From Prostheceraeus crozeri (Eukaryota > Platyhelminthes > Polycladida > Euryleptidae), in assembly GCA_907163375.1 (NCBI GenBank), contig CAJQUW010006089.1:299622-363621 (forward strand): DNA of 64,000 bases. The letters are read 5' to 3'. The notes beneath the pieces are model-generated. The model did not search any database, was not told the origin of the DNA, and saw only the letters and a program-made list of their open reading frames with translations. A program made the translations under genes and the position numbers. This document shows positions 25,271-38,316 of this stretch, in pieces (position 1 is the first letter of the stretch; each line of letters starts with the position of its first letter).

Positions 25271-25752
25271 TTTAAGAAGTGATATACGACGTCTCATTGT
25301 AGAGCCAAGGATAATTGAACAAGCGGTTTTCCAACTTGCAAGCTGTTCAGTCCGCAAGTGAAATCTCCTCTAGAAAAACATTCTGACATTGTTTCAATGT
25401 TTTACATAGGCAACAAATATTTGATTTGAGACTGTCGACTGAGTGACCACCACAATTCTATAGGATTTCACGAATCCTTGTCGATGTTGAATTTTTGCCT
25501 TTAATTGCGAGTCAAAATAATATTCGAACGGAATCTCGTAAAAATTTTCATCCATCAAACAAACCTTAAGCACAAGATCAAAGTAGAAGTATGCTATTTT
25601 TACGATTTTCTATGCTATTTTAAGACAAGATAGGCTTACTGAACTTTAGTTGAGGAAAAACGATGCAGCAGGTTAGAAGAATTGACGTTTCTGATTTTCT
25701 GATAGCAAAATTACACTTTTAGGATTCAATTTTTCTGATTTGCAGGAGCCAG

Positions 25753-26345
25753 CGGTTGGATTGGGTTAGATAGTTGCTACTCCGGGCCAAATTCGAACCT
25801 TCGAATGTTTCCTGAACCGAACCTGAGATAACTCTGGTTGCAGGGGAAGATCTGGTGATTCCAGGGAATATATCTGATGATCCTGGATAACAGTTCCATT
25901 GACAGCTGTCTAAGACAGAACAGCGGGATTTTTTTGGGAGTACGCAAATGGGAGTGCCCCATGGGGTAGCGATAATTTGGTCTGACTACAATCAGTGTCA
26001 GGATTGGTTCTTGTTGGGTTCCTGACCCTTTCGGACTAGTACTTATGACTTGGAGGAGATTATCTGGAAAATTCTCCTGTAACTGGGAAGGTGTCATAGC
26101 ACGTGACAGCATTAGTGCGCAAGTCCCTGAATATGTGAAGGATTGCTGACAGTGTTGTTTCCGTTGGAATTCAGCAGGTGCAAAAGAACCGGTGTTAAGG
26201 AGCTTGATAAGGACATTCCCATAAGAACAGCTCTCTTCCATGTCGGCTTAATGGAATGTCCGTGGTGCAGGGCTGCTGTTGGTGTGGTAGACCTACTTGC
26301 TAGATTGGGCTAGATTATTGCTACTCTGTTGCCCACTTCGCAACG
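25753..26345. repeat. Pair of diverged 60-bp direct repeats flanking 0.5 kb
   Basis: GGATTGGGTTAGATAGTTGC at about 25756 recurs as AGATTGGGCTAGATTATTGC at about 26302, each followed by TACTC and a nearby GTTTCCT. The sequence between carries a 154-codon minus-strand frame (25777-26241) with no recognisable domain. The pair may bound an unidentified repeat. Confidence 0.4.
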
Positions 26346-26929
26346 TTAGGTGTTTCCTAAACAGAATCAGTTAAAGCATCTGTCACTTGAACGACTTGTT
26401 GGGCATGATGTACATATATGACGACTCGATGTAGGCTACATGTACATTAACATTAACCGTATACGAGTGTTTCTTGATTGTGAAGTGAAATGGTAACCGG
26501 AAAACACACTGAAATCCACATGCAGTCCTGGATTCATCTAACCACCGCTCTTGGTTGATGTCATGTATATTTTTATTATTTTTGTATATTCAGAAAATAT
26601 GTAATAAATGGAAAGCAAATACATGTATGCTCTACTAAGTCAGGAAACTTAATAAAACTCGGTCTTCCTGTAGACTATCGTAATCACGAGGAAAGTAATG
26701 GGATACAAAAAAGAATTTGAACACTGTTCAATTACCTCCTTTAGGATTAATTCAATTCTATATCAGTGGGTTTGACATTCGTGATGATGATGAGTGGAAT
26801 GTGTCGATAAAAATTAATGCGGAATTTCATAAATGAAAGGAAAAACAACTTAAGGTTGATCCAAAACTCCTATCGACACTCTTTCAAGACGAGTAACTAC
26901 CTCAGTTAGAGTTCCCTCGACTCATATTT

Positions 26930-27190
26930 TCAAACTATTACAGAAAACGGATATTCCCAAATGACTGGAACAGACTAATGATAACTCTCGTACCTAAAGG
27001 AAAGAATATTTTATTATCGACATTGCGACCTTTATCTCAGTCATTAATACCCTCTAAGATATGTGAATGCTTTATTCTTGAACAAATAAGTCTACATATT
27101 GTTGAAAGCAGTGGCTGTTGTTCATCAAGTTTAGACGCAACAATAATTGACTCAAAAATAAGACTTGATCAAATATTTATCCACGAGGAC
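26930..27190 (+). mobile_element. LINE reverse-transcriptase scrap
   Basis: The frame reads DWNRLMITLVPKGKN, then RPLSQSLIPSKICECFILEQ. This matches the finger-region pattern WxxxxIxxIPKxGK...RPISLxxxxxKxxExxxxxQ of non-LTR reverse transcriptases. Only this small piece remains; the palm motifs were not found downstream. Confidence 0.45.
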
Positions 27191-27199
27191 TAGAAATTG

Positions 27200-30100
27200 A
27201 TACTTATTTAGATCTTTCTTCACGAAGGGCTCCTGAGCACTTTAACTCTAACTGATGATTCAGTCCCATTATTGCAGTTGTTAGAGATGTGAGCTGCTCT
27301 TTCAGGTAGCAAGTAGCAACATGAACGCTGAATGTAAGCAGTACAGTCAAACTTGCAGAAACATATTGATTGTATAAAAATTGAATGATGCAGGGTTTTT
27401 AAAAAATAATCATTAGATTTCATTGTACTATATCTATCCATTGAATTATCACAGTTTCAAAATAAGTTTCAGAGTACTTGTAATGTAGCATTTCATACTG
27501 TGGCACGAGTCCCCACGACACCCACAAAAATGCGCTATATCAGGACCTAACTACTACATGCAATATTTCAGACATTGCGATGCCTCACGTTATCGAGCGA
27601 TGTCTATTCACTGATTGATTAGGTTAGCTGTACTGAGCAATGAACATGATGAATCAAAAAGTTGATTGGCAAACTATACCCCACCTGAATCTGCGCGCCC
27701 TGTGTGAGCGGGTAGCCTGAAAAGATCACGTTGTATTCTGGTTATAATCGAAACAATCTCACCCGGATATGCGAACGCCCAGATGCCCACATGCACACAA
27801 CAACAATAACGAACCTAATCAGTGCATCGGTCGCAACAGGCTTGAGGATTCGGCATTTAAATGGCTACTGAAATCGTCAGACAAAAAGTTTGTAATTTTT
27901 CATTAGGGCAATGTGAAGGATAAAGGTTAATTGCATGCACTTCCAAGAACACTGGCTGATTATTAAATCGCATCTCTAATCGTGACTTCGCAATGGCGAC
28001 AGTGACACTGACATATTCAAAATATGAAAAATTCGAAAATTGACACTGTTATTTGTCAAATTTGAAGTGAAGTAGAAAAATAGAAGTTTTATAGTTGTCA
28101 TAATTATTGAGTTTTGACAGAAATTATATAGACCTTGTTAATGATGGTATTAACCCAAATTTGACATTTCAAGGAGTCGATCATGACGAATCAGTGCATT
28201 GTCTCAAGAGAATCACTGTGAACTCATAATAAACATATTCATACGCCTGGATGTTGTGAATTGGATAGTAGACCCAAATATTGGGCATTGAAGGTGCTAG
28301 ATATAAATCGTATCAGATGATTTTTCACAAAAACACAAAAGATTGGATGATGTATTTCATAAGGACATTTCGTGCGTATTTATCGAATTCGAGGCGTGGG
28401 ATAAGAGAGAAAGAGACATCATTTATGCGTCTCGATTTGGAAAAATTTACTATCGGCGAGAGATAGTATCTCAAACTTGCGGTGCTCCAACGAGCGTATT
28501 ATCACAATGTTATCAAAACAAGAATTTTACTTTATGAGAGATGACAGTGAGAGATCGGGCACTCGAGATACTTTGAAAGGTCGAGTGAGGGTGAGTGACA
28601 AGATAAGTGTCGTTGAGAATTTTCAAATTTACGGCGCCCTAGCTGAAATAAATAATGACAATAGTCATACTATGTAATCACGATAAATACGTTGAAATTT
28701 ACTCGTAATATGGAAGTACACATCTCATAAATCTCAATTATAATTTACCATTCTGCTAGAGTACGCTGACAGTCACCATACTAAGAATATGCTTTTCACA
28801 AGGAAAGCAAGCATTCTCACGAAGAAAGAGACAAGTGCTTTTCTATGAAACATTGAATCACCGAATTTTTGATTTATTTGTATGAAATACATGCTCATAA
28901 ACCAAATAGATATAATCTGTATTATATTTTATCACATTTGTATAAAAAAACATCGTAGCAGTTTATGTATATCAAGGTTGGGTAAAAACTTGTATTGGGT
29001 ATACCCGATACAAGGTTTGGGTCAAAACTTGGGTGAAAACCCAAAACCCAAGCCTAAGTTTCAATAAATGAACAGTATCAAGTAAGCAAAATACATTTTC
29101 TGCATTTTGTACTGGCATAAAGATTCTATAAGCCAAAATTCTTGGTAGTGTCCTAATAGTGGGAAGCGGTTTATTTATTGCAATAACGGTAATTAGTAGC
29201 CTCAATACATGTATTACGTTGTAAAATTTTCCTTCAATTTAGCCTATTGATGGGCCTATGCTGACTAATTGAAGATTTTTGATCTAGTGATGATTGAATC
29301 ACACATTAGTCATGACAAAGTAATTGCTTTCATTTTCATTCAGAAATATAAACAGACTTATTGACTGCGCAGTGAGTGCATGGTTAAACATTTAGAATAC
29401 GACATTGGAATGAGCTTATCTTTAGATAAATGTTGACTGTCGCAGGCATTTTAGTGATACGAAGATAAGTGTGAAGGTACAAAATATATGAAACATGTGA
29501 AAATCCTATGTGCACAAATGCAACAAATACATGCAAGCCTCGAACTTGCAATGCGCGGTTTTGTCATGCTCAAAAATGAAATAGTTGATAACCACAAGTA
29601 TTTCTTATTCTAAATATTTTGTTAATTGAGTGGAATTTCGACAACAAAATTGGGACTTCATGCTCTTATCATGTAGCTTTCCTAAGATTCAAATCATAAT
29701 ATTAATTTTTGTGACTTGATTTGCATATATGCAGCATTAATAGAAAACCCAAGTTCTGTATCGATTCCCCAAGGTCCAACCTTGCGCATGTCATCCTAAG
29801 CATTTTCGATAACAAAACAAAACCAATTAAGCCTCAACCAAAATGCTATTAAATTTCTGACCTACAACTTCATGACATACCGATATGCAGAAAAACACAA
29901 AAACACACAAACACCATGAAAAGTGAACAAAGGTTCAAAACAAGAAAATTGGTGCAGGCATGTCTTTGTTATCTCACAGCAGCTGGCGACCGTTTATCTT
30001 CATTGTTTGTGTACTTTTGCTGAAATTAGAAAAAATATTGAAGACGTTTGAAAAAGAACTATTGAAATTAAATGAGCATAGCTTATATATTCGTGTTCCT

Positions 30101-31539
30101 AACATCGCAAGGATTCTGAAGATGCCAAACATTAATATTTTTGATGAAAAAGTGAAAGCATAGCATTTCAACAAAAAAGGTCATGATTTTGAGATGACTT
30201 CACGATATCACTATATTTCTATAAGTTCGCCGATTTTGATGAACAGTGAACAGTCTGTCAACAGAGAGCTCAGAAAATACTCGTTCTCACCGTGCCTGAT
30301 TCATAACCATTCTCACATGCTTTCATTTTGAAAAATTGCGATTTGTAAATTGAGCGATTTTCATATTTTGAGCACTGCTCAACAAATACAATAACGGATG
30401 CAAGTCTATCACAGCTCAGTTTAAAGCTGAGAATGCATGCTCTCGAATGATGTATGGCACGTTGTTGTGCGATGTGATTGGAAGGCATGAGACTCGATTG
30501 AATCTCAGTGAAATTTAGGTGTTCCGTTTTTTATGATCATCTCTATATCAATCATCGAATTTGCTTTTAAAGCACATACAAAAAACTCAGTAGAATGCAT
30601 TTACCTGATCATATAGACGCACAGCTGCCATTGAAACTCCACTGTATTTTTTGTCAAAGAACGAGGTGAAAATCTACACATTTCTAGCTGTTTTAAAAAC
30701 ATCTCCGATTTCAGGTTAAGGCGTGGTGTTAGTAGCATGTGCTTGTTAAAACTGATTGCTTTAAGAGGGGCCAATGTATTAATGGAGGCATACAGTTTCT
30801 ATCGCTATACGCTGCCCAATACTTTTGAAGCATGAAAAGCATGAACAACATGATTAAGATGAGAATATTTACTTCGTTCAAATACCAATTAATCTTGCTT
30901 CATGAAAAGTAGTTAGTTTTTTTAATTATTCAAAAATGAGAGTATTCTCTATGCATGCATTTATACCAAGGGCGGATCCGGCCCATGTCACTTTTCTTTC
31001 TGACCCGCAGGTTGCTTATCAATTGACATTTCGTCTGTCCTGACAGACACGTGTTTAGTATGCATTCTAAATTCCGCGGAATTCTGGATCACATCTTATT
31101 CGACACATTAGACTTTTATCTACAAATTACTGTTGGCTATTCGTTCGAGTAAACCTGAGGTGCCTGAAATACCGGCTGATTGTGACACGGTTGAGCAGCA
31201 GCCAATGTTAGATAAATAAGCAGGCGACATGGAAGCGCACAGATGAACTCAGCAGAATGGAGCAAATTAAGATAGCAGCGGTATGATGTGATTACAGAGA
31301 TAAATTGCACTGTCTTTGTGTTTCGGTCTAGCACTGTCGGTCACGGCCAGAACTAGTCTCAAGGGGCAAGAAAGTCAATTTTCCATTGAACGTAATGCAA
31401 ATTCAAGCCTGAATTCTGACTAACCAGAAGAGTGACACCACATAAAACGTACACAGTCAATGAATGTAGATTGTAACGACTCAAACGGTGTGAACAACAT
31501 TTCCATTTGACGAATTTATCACAGAGAAAAATTAAATTT
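27200..31539. other. Intergenic, no supported gene
   Basis: More than 4 kb of AT-rich sequence. Short frames (27220-27441, 28281-28677, 29960-30163, 30270-30488, 31137-31334) lack features. At 28975-29060 there is a TTGGGT-rich patch with a small palindrome (CTTGTATTGGG / CCCGATACAAG). Confidence 0.4.
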
Positions 31540-31540
31540 A

Positions 31541-31693
31541 TATAGTTATGCAGTAGCTAGCTTTTGAGGTTTGCACTGCTTTTATTGACTAGTTATGGCG
31601 TGATATAAACCGAGCCGTAGGCGAGGTTTATATCTACCATAGCTAGTCAATAAAGCAGTAAAATATCTAAAAAGCCAGCTATAACCATATTTT
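31541..31693. repeat. Fold-back inverted repeat, arms about 70 bp
   Basis: Left arm 31541-31611 and right arm 31624-31693 are inverted copies sharing ACTGCTTTTATTGACTAG / CTAGTCAATAAAGCAGT and GATATAAACC / GGTTTATATC. The 12-bp loop is GC-richer (GAGCCGTAGGCGA). Same layout as the fold-back at 5.6 kb. Confidence 0.85.
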
Positions 31694-31699
31694 CAACCG

Positions 31700-33830
31700 A
31701 CACCAGACAACAAAGTAGCTTGTATTGCACAATTTGATAACACTATCTGGATCAGTTGATATCAAGGAACCTTAGCCGTTTGAGTTAGTGATATCAATTT
31801 TGATAATCGACAGAAAAAGTCCTAGAAATGGATGGATAGAAGCACCATGTTACAGTGAATGCCAAAGAATTAACGGTTATCTGTGGAATCAATCAATATT
31901 GTTTGAACAATTTCCGTACTGATATTGCAAATTATCTGATTAGAGATTTGCATAGAACACTTCCACAGGAGGTTGATAATAAGATATGTACTTTTCACTT
32001 AGCAGGCCTGCCTGCAATCTGGCCACTGAGGTGCGTGTGTTCAATGATGCGTGCCACTTCTGCAATGTGCGCTTGGCCAATCACTCAAGCAAAAGAGAGT
32101 CGAATATCTATGCCAATCTCTACAGCTTGCTACCATTGCATACAATGGCTGGGATAGATTTATGTTCGCTCTAGACTAACCCACACGCAATTCAAACTGT
32201 CTCCGTGGACGTGACGCTTGCTTGCTGTCATTTCTGAAGATGTCACGTCATTGCTGCTTACATGAAACAATTTCAACCTTCACATCACTGCTTGAATTGT
32301 TGCGCTATTTGAGGTATAGCAAGCAATTATCGAAGATATTCGATTTTTTCATTTAAATTTCTTATCATTGTCCAGAAAATGCCTGCGCTATGAAAAGGTT
32401 GCCTGCCCCTGATTTACATCGAACACGTCCGGTGTGGAGACTCGGGTTTCCTAGCTTGTCATTCACACGCATTCACATGATTGCGAACTTTCCTTACTTT
32501 GATCTTAATTCGCCTATGCACATGCCTAAGCAACCGAACAAAATCGAAGTTCCAATGTTCCATTTTTAAAATGTAGCTTATCCTCAAAATGAGTGGATAG
32601 GTCATGTATACTTTCGAATGCGCATGAATCTACCCTACTTTCATTGAAACTCAATTATTGAAGAGATGTAGAAATACTTGCTTCATTTTCCATTATCTCA
32701 GTATGCATTGCCTGATGCTTTGTTATGACAGCGAGGTTCGAATTGTATGAATAGACAGTGCGAGAATTATCCAAACGATTATATTTGATCGCCGGGATGC
32801 ACTGAATTGACAAAATACATAAAGATCAAACCGATCGGAACTTCTGCCGCCTTTTCTAAATTCTCGGTACAAATTGTATTGAAAATATTGTTTCTTCACA
32901 CTCGACTTTGAAATTCGATAAGTACTTCCGCAAATCAGGAAAACACATCGAAAGAACAAAAGCTTGACATTGGAAGCATGAGAAGATATTTCCTTACCTA
33001 CTTGATACATAATAGATATTCATAGCTACTCATAGATACTCATAGATTCAGATATTCACAGTTAAGGTTTAAAGCTGCCCAAACCACTTTCCCTTCATCA
33101 GAAACATTTTTCCGACTGAGAGAAATTGTTATTTAGTGACACAGCTCACAAGTATGCACTCAAAAATGAATTAGAATGAACCTGTTATGATGAACGATGG
33201 GCAGATTAGGCCAATTTGTTCTATAATGTGTGCACAAACCGCTTATTTTAACTGTTCGTGTGATAAAAAATCCATTCTAACTTCAGCAAGAATTCATTGC
33301 AGCGTAAGGTTAAGAATTCATAAAGTATCACGCTCTGTAAAAGTTCAAGAAACAGCTTTTGTCTTTGGTGATGTAAAGATGGCAATTTTTTCTCACCAAT
33401 TATCAACCAGTACACGAAGACACATCATGAGATAAAAAACTCTGGCTAGTAACAAAGAACAATGTTTAGTTTATTATCAGTTCACAATAAATATCGGCTG
33501 AAACCTGCATCGCAGCTTTTGCACCGTGGACAATGAAAAGTTAAAAATTTGTGCTTTAAAACCACATTTTATTTGTACTTTTCAAACTTAAAGATATTAT
33601 AAATTTAGACTATTAATGCAAACTAATAAGGGTAAATTTTGATAGTATACTACCAGCCTTCAGTCTTTTTCTGTTATATTCATTAAAAACGTTCATTAGC
33701 TAGTACTTAGAAGCACGAAGTTAGTACAACTGCTAGCGTGAAGTACTACGATGGTCAAATCCTGCTTTAAAATCGTGTTTTTTCCTTCTAACAGGTTAGC
33801 AAGGGCATCTAAACCTATTTCTTATTAAAC
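31700..33830. other. Intergenic, no supported gene
   Basis: Open frames at 31855-32174, 32723-33010 (minus) and 33187-33435 show no recognisable protein features. No repeats seen. Confidence 0.4.
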
Positions 33831-33836
33831 CACATA

Positions 33837-35236
33837 TACTCACTGACATAAATAATGAAACCAACTATCATTGACTTGAATGGAAGTTTGTTTCATTTTT
33901 TTCTATGGTTTGAGATGATATCTCGCTTTCTATGTATCACCATTGAACTCCATATGATAAGGGAAATGATATAGGACCATCAAATTTCAAAATTTGATAT
34001 TGATCACAGTAACAGCTAGAAGTTGAACAGAATCACCACCTACTGCTGACCAGATTTGACTTATGAAATGGCGCACGATAACTTTACCAGAGGAATGGCA
34101 ATTGGGATGATGCGTTGTGGGCAAAAAAACAACTGCTGCGAAAGAATTGAAAATTTCAAGGGTCGTTGTATGGAGGAGGTGGTGGTGTCGTTAGAAAGCA
34201 GAAGGAAATGTGGAAAAGAAGAACGGATCAGGAAGACCAAGGGGATCATCCAAGCGGACAGATGCACGCTTAGTTTTAGCTGCTAAAAGAAACAGATTTG
34301 TGTCCGTCCCGACGCTAATTGTGTACTGGAAGGTTGCTGGGAACGTTGCCTGTAGCGTTCGAACTGCATATCGAAGATTGCGAGAAGCTGGTATACAGTC
34401 TCGACGACCCGCTGTGAGAATTCCGCTGAGCCTGGAACATCGAAGGAGACGAGTGACGTGGTGTCAAGGTCATCAGTCGTGGAGTGACAGTCAGTGGAAT
34501 GTGTGCTCTGGACTGATGAATCGAGGTTTACTCTCGATTTCAACGATGGTCGGATCCGTGTTCATCGCTTGCCAAGTGAACGATTTGCTCCATGTTGCGT
34601 CAAAGAACACGACCGGTACGGCGGCGGTAGTGTCATGGTTTGGGCCGGTATCTGGCACAATGGAAAAACACCAGCAATCGTAGTGAAAGGAACATTGACA
34701 GGACAGTGATATGCCGACGAGATCGTGACACCGGTCGTGGTTCCAGCAGTGACATCGAATCAATTGATTTTTCAGGATGACAACGCAAGGCCCCATCGCG
34801 CTTCAGTGGTCTCTAATAGGATAGCAAGCAGTGGAATCCCAACATTGGAATGGCCCTCACGTTCTCCCGACCTCTCCCCCATCGAGCACTGCTGGGATGA
34901 ACTTGGTCGCAGAGTGAGGGAGAGGTACAACCACCCACCAGTGTCTTCGAAGATGTTGGCCGACAGACTGATCGAGCAGTGGAACCTCTTAGACCTGGCA
35001 TTCATCCAGCGACTGTGCTCATCCATGCCCTCACGCATCGATGCCTGTTTGGATGCTCGCGGTGGTCACACTCGTTTCTAACTTAAGTTGCTAAAATCAT
35101 GAGTATCAAATTAAATGTTTTTGAGTAAACCATTCGAGTTCTCCTTTTACAAACAACAAACAAACGTACAGTACAACCAAGTTTAAGTCATAAGTATTCA
35201 TATCAGGACTTGTTTCATTCTTTTTGTCACTGAGTA
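33837..35236 (+). mobile_element. Tc1-like DNA transposon, complete ends, dead transposase
   Basis: 1,400 bp. Left end TACTCACTGACATAAATAAT and the reverse complement of the right end TACTCAGTGACAAAAAGAAT form terminal inverted repeats of about 25 bp. TA dinucleotides flank both ends (33835-33836 and 35237-35238), the Tc1/mariner target duplication. The interior holds one transposase gene. TTCATTCTTTTTGTCACTGA-type ends occur widely in Tc1-like elements of aquatic animals; that is recollection, not a search. Confidence 0.92.
34060..35081 (+). pseudogene. Tc1-like DD34E transposase, inactivated
   Basis: Cut-and-paste transposase. The catalytic triad is visible: first Asp in LWTDESRF, second in FQDDNARPH, Glu in SPDLSPIEHCWDEL, with 34 residues between the second Asp and the Glu (DD34E). 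Upstream are the helix-turn-helix DNA-binding halves, including GRPRGSSKRTDARL (AT-hook-like GRPR) and SVRTAYRRLREAGIQSRRP. The coding frame shifts at a run of seven A near 34125 and again near 34500, and an in-frame TGA lies at 34707-34709, so no full-length protein can be made. The C-terminal 118 codons (34725-35081) remain open. Length of about 340 codons equals an intact family member. Confidence 0.92.
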
Positions 35237-35353
35237 TATTTTATAACTTTCATAAGACAACATTTCTTGAAGCCGTTTGTGTCAGTGTATCTGTTACTAA
35301 CAGTGATCAATAATTGCAATATTCATAGACTTTTCAAGAGTTACATGTAATAG

Positions 35354-35809
35354 AATTATATCATGGATTTTAGGTCAGTAATATCAGACATTATAACCCT
35401 CATATGTCTAGATATCCGTGATGTTAGCGGGCTTTAATGGTCGAAAAAGCAATAATGCCCTGTAACTATGTATTGTAGCGGGCATTTAATGAGATTTCCA
35501 TTGCATTACATTAGACATTAAAGCCCGATAGATTGCAATGGAAATTTCTATTTCAGCGGGCATTAAATGAGATCTGTATTGAAAATACATTATCCATTAA
35601 AGCTCGCGAGAAATAGATATGCATTCGGGTTATAATGCGAATAATTACCCATCTGTATCGGGCTTTAATGTCGATATCCTCGGTCACTGACGTGACCTCG
35701 GATAATCAACATTAAAGTCCTCTACAGATGGGTATTATTCCTATAGTCTCGGCTGCTAACACAGCCTCGTCTATGTCTGATGTTACTGCCCTAAAATCCA
35801 TGATATAAT
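35354..35809. repeat. Nested fold-back element A
   Basis: The outer arms ATTATATCATGGATTTTAGG and CCTAAAATCCATGATATAAT, extended by GTCAGTAATATCAGACAT on the left, are inverted copies about 36 bp long at the two ends. Inside, the motif GGGCTTTAATG / CATTAAAGCCC and GGGCATTAAATGAGAT recur in both orientations. A further hairpin (35641-35745) is capped by GGTCACTGACGTGACC. No coding content. Confidence 0.85.
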
Positions 35810-35811
35810 GC

Positions 35812-35935
35812 TACAATATAACATTAACATGAACTTTTGAGGGCAACAATGTAGGGTATTTGAGGGCGCGTAAGCGCCTGAAAATGTCCTACATTGTTGC
35901 CCGAAAAAAGCTATGTTAATAATATTGTGCGTAAT
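35812..35935. repeat. Fold-back element B
   Basis: ATAACATTAACAT...GGGCAACAATGTAGG is mirrored by CCTACATTGTTGCCC...ATGTTAATAATAT, with the loop GGCGCGTAAGCGCC itself a hairpin. It abuts elements A and C. Confidence 0.85.
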
Positions 35936-36402
35936 TGAAATGAACTGGGCAGCAATGTAGGAAAAAAGCGGGCAGCAATGCTATGAATACACAGGTAGAT
36001 ATACGCGGATTGAAATTTCAAAAATGTCTTTCACATGCATAGATAGAGATATCATCATTACGGGATACATTGTCTACTTACATTTCTAAATCCATGGTGC
36101 GATGATATAGGAATAATAGCAGTTTGCACATTACCCTGCCGTCATTCTTCAATGCCTATAACATAGAAGTTACTGTTAAGATCATAGACTTCTAAATTGC
36201 AGAAGAATGTTTGTAACAGGAAGTCTATGGATGTTGACAATGGAAATACCACATGAGATTTCTCGGTAAGTAATGAACAAATCATCGGCCGCTGACGCGG
36301 CCTCTGATTTGCACATTACTTACCTCGAAATCTCATATGGTATTCCTACATTGTTGCCTTCCTTTTTCCACATTGTACCATAGCTCAATTACGCACAATA
36401 TC
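35920..36402. repeat. Nested fold-back element C
   Basis: Outer arms AATATTGTGCGTAATTGA and TCAATTACGCACAATATC, followed inward by GGCAGCAATGTAGGAAAAA versus TTCCTACATTGTTGCC-type sequence. An inner hairpin (36242-36346) has arms of about 48 bp including GAGATTTCTCGGTAAGTAAT and an apical GGCCGCTGACGCGGCC. Confidence 0.85.
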
Positions 36403-36409
36403 TAGCCTT

Positions 36410-37450
36410 CAGACAATCAAGAGGCAAATTTACCGCTAGAATTTAAAAATAAATGCAACAGATAAAGAAGAAAAGTTGCAATAGATAAGTTTACCGAGTG
36501 ATTTCTCGAAGGTCATGTAGCATGCGCTGTCTTTCAATTTTTTCAATAAAGTTTTAAAGCTTTCTTAAACCTAAGCTGAAGATTGTAGTTCTGGTCACCT
36601 GGTATTAAGTCCTACATATTCCCTGCTCTAAATTTCTACCTTAATTGCCGTACCGGAAAGCAACACTATATACTACGCAAAATCATGAGACGACAAATGT
36701 TCACAAGTAAACTGAGGTAGATATGTAGACCCAGCAGTTGAGAATAATCTTGGAAATTCTTCATGTTGCTTTACTGATATCACTGATTAAAAAACTCATA
36801 AGAGCACTGAAACTAAGAACCCAAGAAACTTCGGCTACATCATCCATAGAACAAAAGTCGCGAGTTGTCTCTGATGACGGGGATAAGTGTTTGATCAACT
36901 TTACAGAAGGCTGAGGAAAGGGATGAGCCTCAACGTTGATGAAAAGAGTAAAAACTGCTTATTTCGATAAGATAGAAGAAAATATCACGTGATCCTTTCG
37001 AAGCTCCTTATCGAGTCCTGAAGATGATGAGAGTAGACGTTCGGCTGACTGTTAGTCTTAATTGATGAAGAGATTTGAGAGGGCTTTTAATTAAAGGAAG
37101 TCATGTTTAAACGTGCTTACGCTCTTTTATCGAAGCTCTTGCTCGTTCTTGGTCAAATTTATGAGTGCAGGCAGTCTTCGAGTTTGGCAAGTTGGGCGGG
37201 AAAGAAATGAAATGGTTCTAACTATTCCTCCGATACTGGCGCCGCTTTGAGTGTCTCAAACTTTATCTACATTCGAGCATCTTTTCTCTCGTCCTGAGGG
37301 AAGCACTGCTGTTTGATGTTGGCTGCGTGTGAAGCAGTGCGACAGGTAGTTCTGTTCGCGGCAAAGTACAAAGTCAAAAATATCCTTGATCTAAAATTGT
37401 ATATGGATGGCAACTGCTGTCGTTGATGATGATATCAATGAATGAGAACG
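36410..37450. other. Intergenic, no supported gene
   Basis: AT-rich sequence without a supported open frame, motif or repeat. Confidence 0.4.
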
Positions 37451-37454
37451 TAAG

Positions 37455-37476
37455 AGAGAGAGAGAGAGAGAGAGAT
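37455..37476. repeat. (GA)n microsatellite
   Basis: About eleven GA units, with a second shorter GA run at about 38028-38040. The ~550 bp between them is AT-rich and empty of recognisable features. Confidence 0.9.
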
Positions 37477-38316
37477 CGGTCAAAACCAGCTTATTACTCA
37501 ATTCTTAATATCTGTAATTACATTTACAAGTGAGAATGAATTTATTATACATTGTTTATCGATGCATAAACTCTCTCTTAATAGGCTTCTATGAATTTGT
37601 AAATGCCATATTATTTTCCATTGACCGATCTCCAAACTTAATAAAGTGTTTTGCATTTGGCTGCTGTAAACTTGGTTGATAATAATGCACTCTATATGAT
37701 CAACATATTTCCATCAATATTAATGATAGTCACGATATGAATGTTTAATCACTTCCAATTGTGATTCTCCTCCTCCTCCACATATTGACTTCTCTACCGT
37801 TGCCACGTCAAACTGACCGATCTCATGTACATGTGCACGTACGTTCATCTGATCATCATCTACATACTTCATATATTGTATCTTACCTCATATGACATTT
37901 GAACTCATTGACATTGTCTCATTTGAACATTTTTGCATATGCTCATCAATTAATATGTCTTCATTTATTTGTATCTTTTAGGGTATTTTTCTATATGAAA
38001 ATAAACCACTTTGAATTTTGAATTTTGAGAGAGAGAGAGATGGATAGCTGGTGGTTTTCTTCATTGCTAAACATTTTTTAACTACACATATGGTATGTAC
38101 CGAATATCATTCGTTGTAAATGCTGCAATCTTAAAATCAAATGCTATTAAATAACCGTTCTCCGATTAAACAATAAGATCATAGAGTTCATAATCTGTTG
38201 CTGGGTGTGATGTGCAAACAATACTACTTACCGGGTGTCCTGCTTTGCAATGTCATTCAGGATTTTTCAAAATTCAATCAGCTGTAGAAAGGTAAATAAT
38301 GAATGTATCTGAAAGC

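Noticed and set aside
25777-26241. 154-codon minus-strand frame
   Set aside because: Decent length, but no recognisable motif, and it lies between two diverged direct repeats; not listed as a gene.
28975-29060. TTGGGT-rich patch that could suggest interstitial telomere repeats
   Set aside because: Units are irregular and do not match TTAGGG; it reads as a small palindrome in low-complexity sequence.
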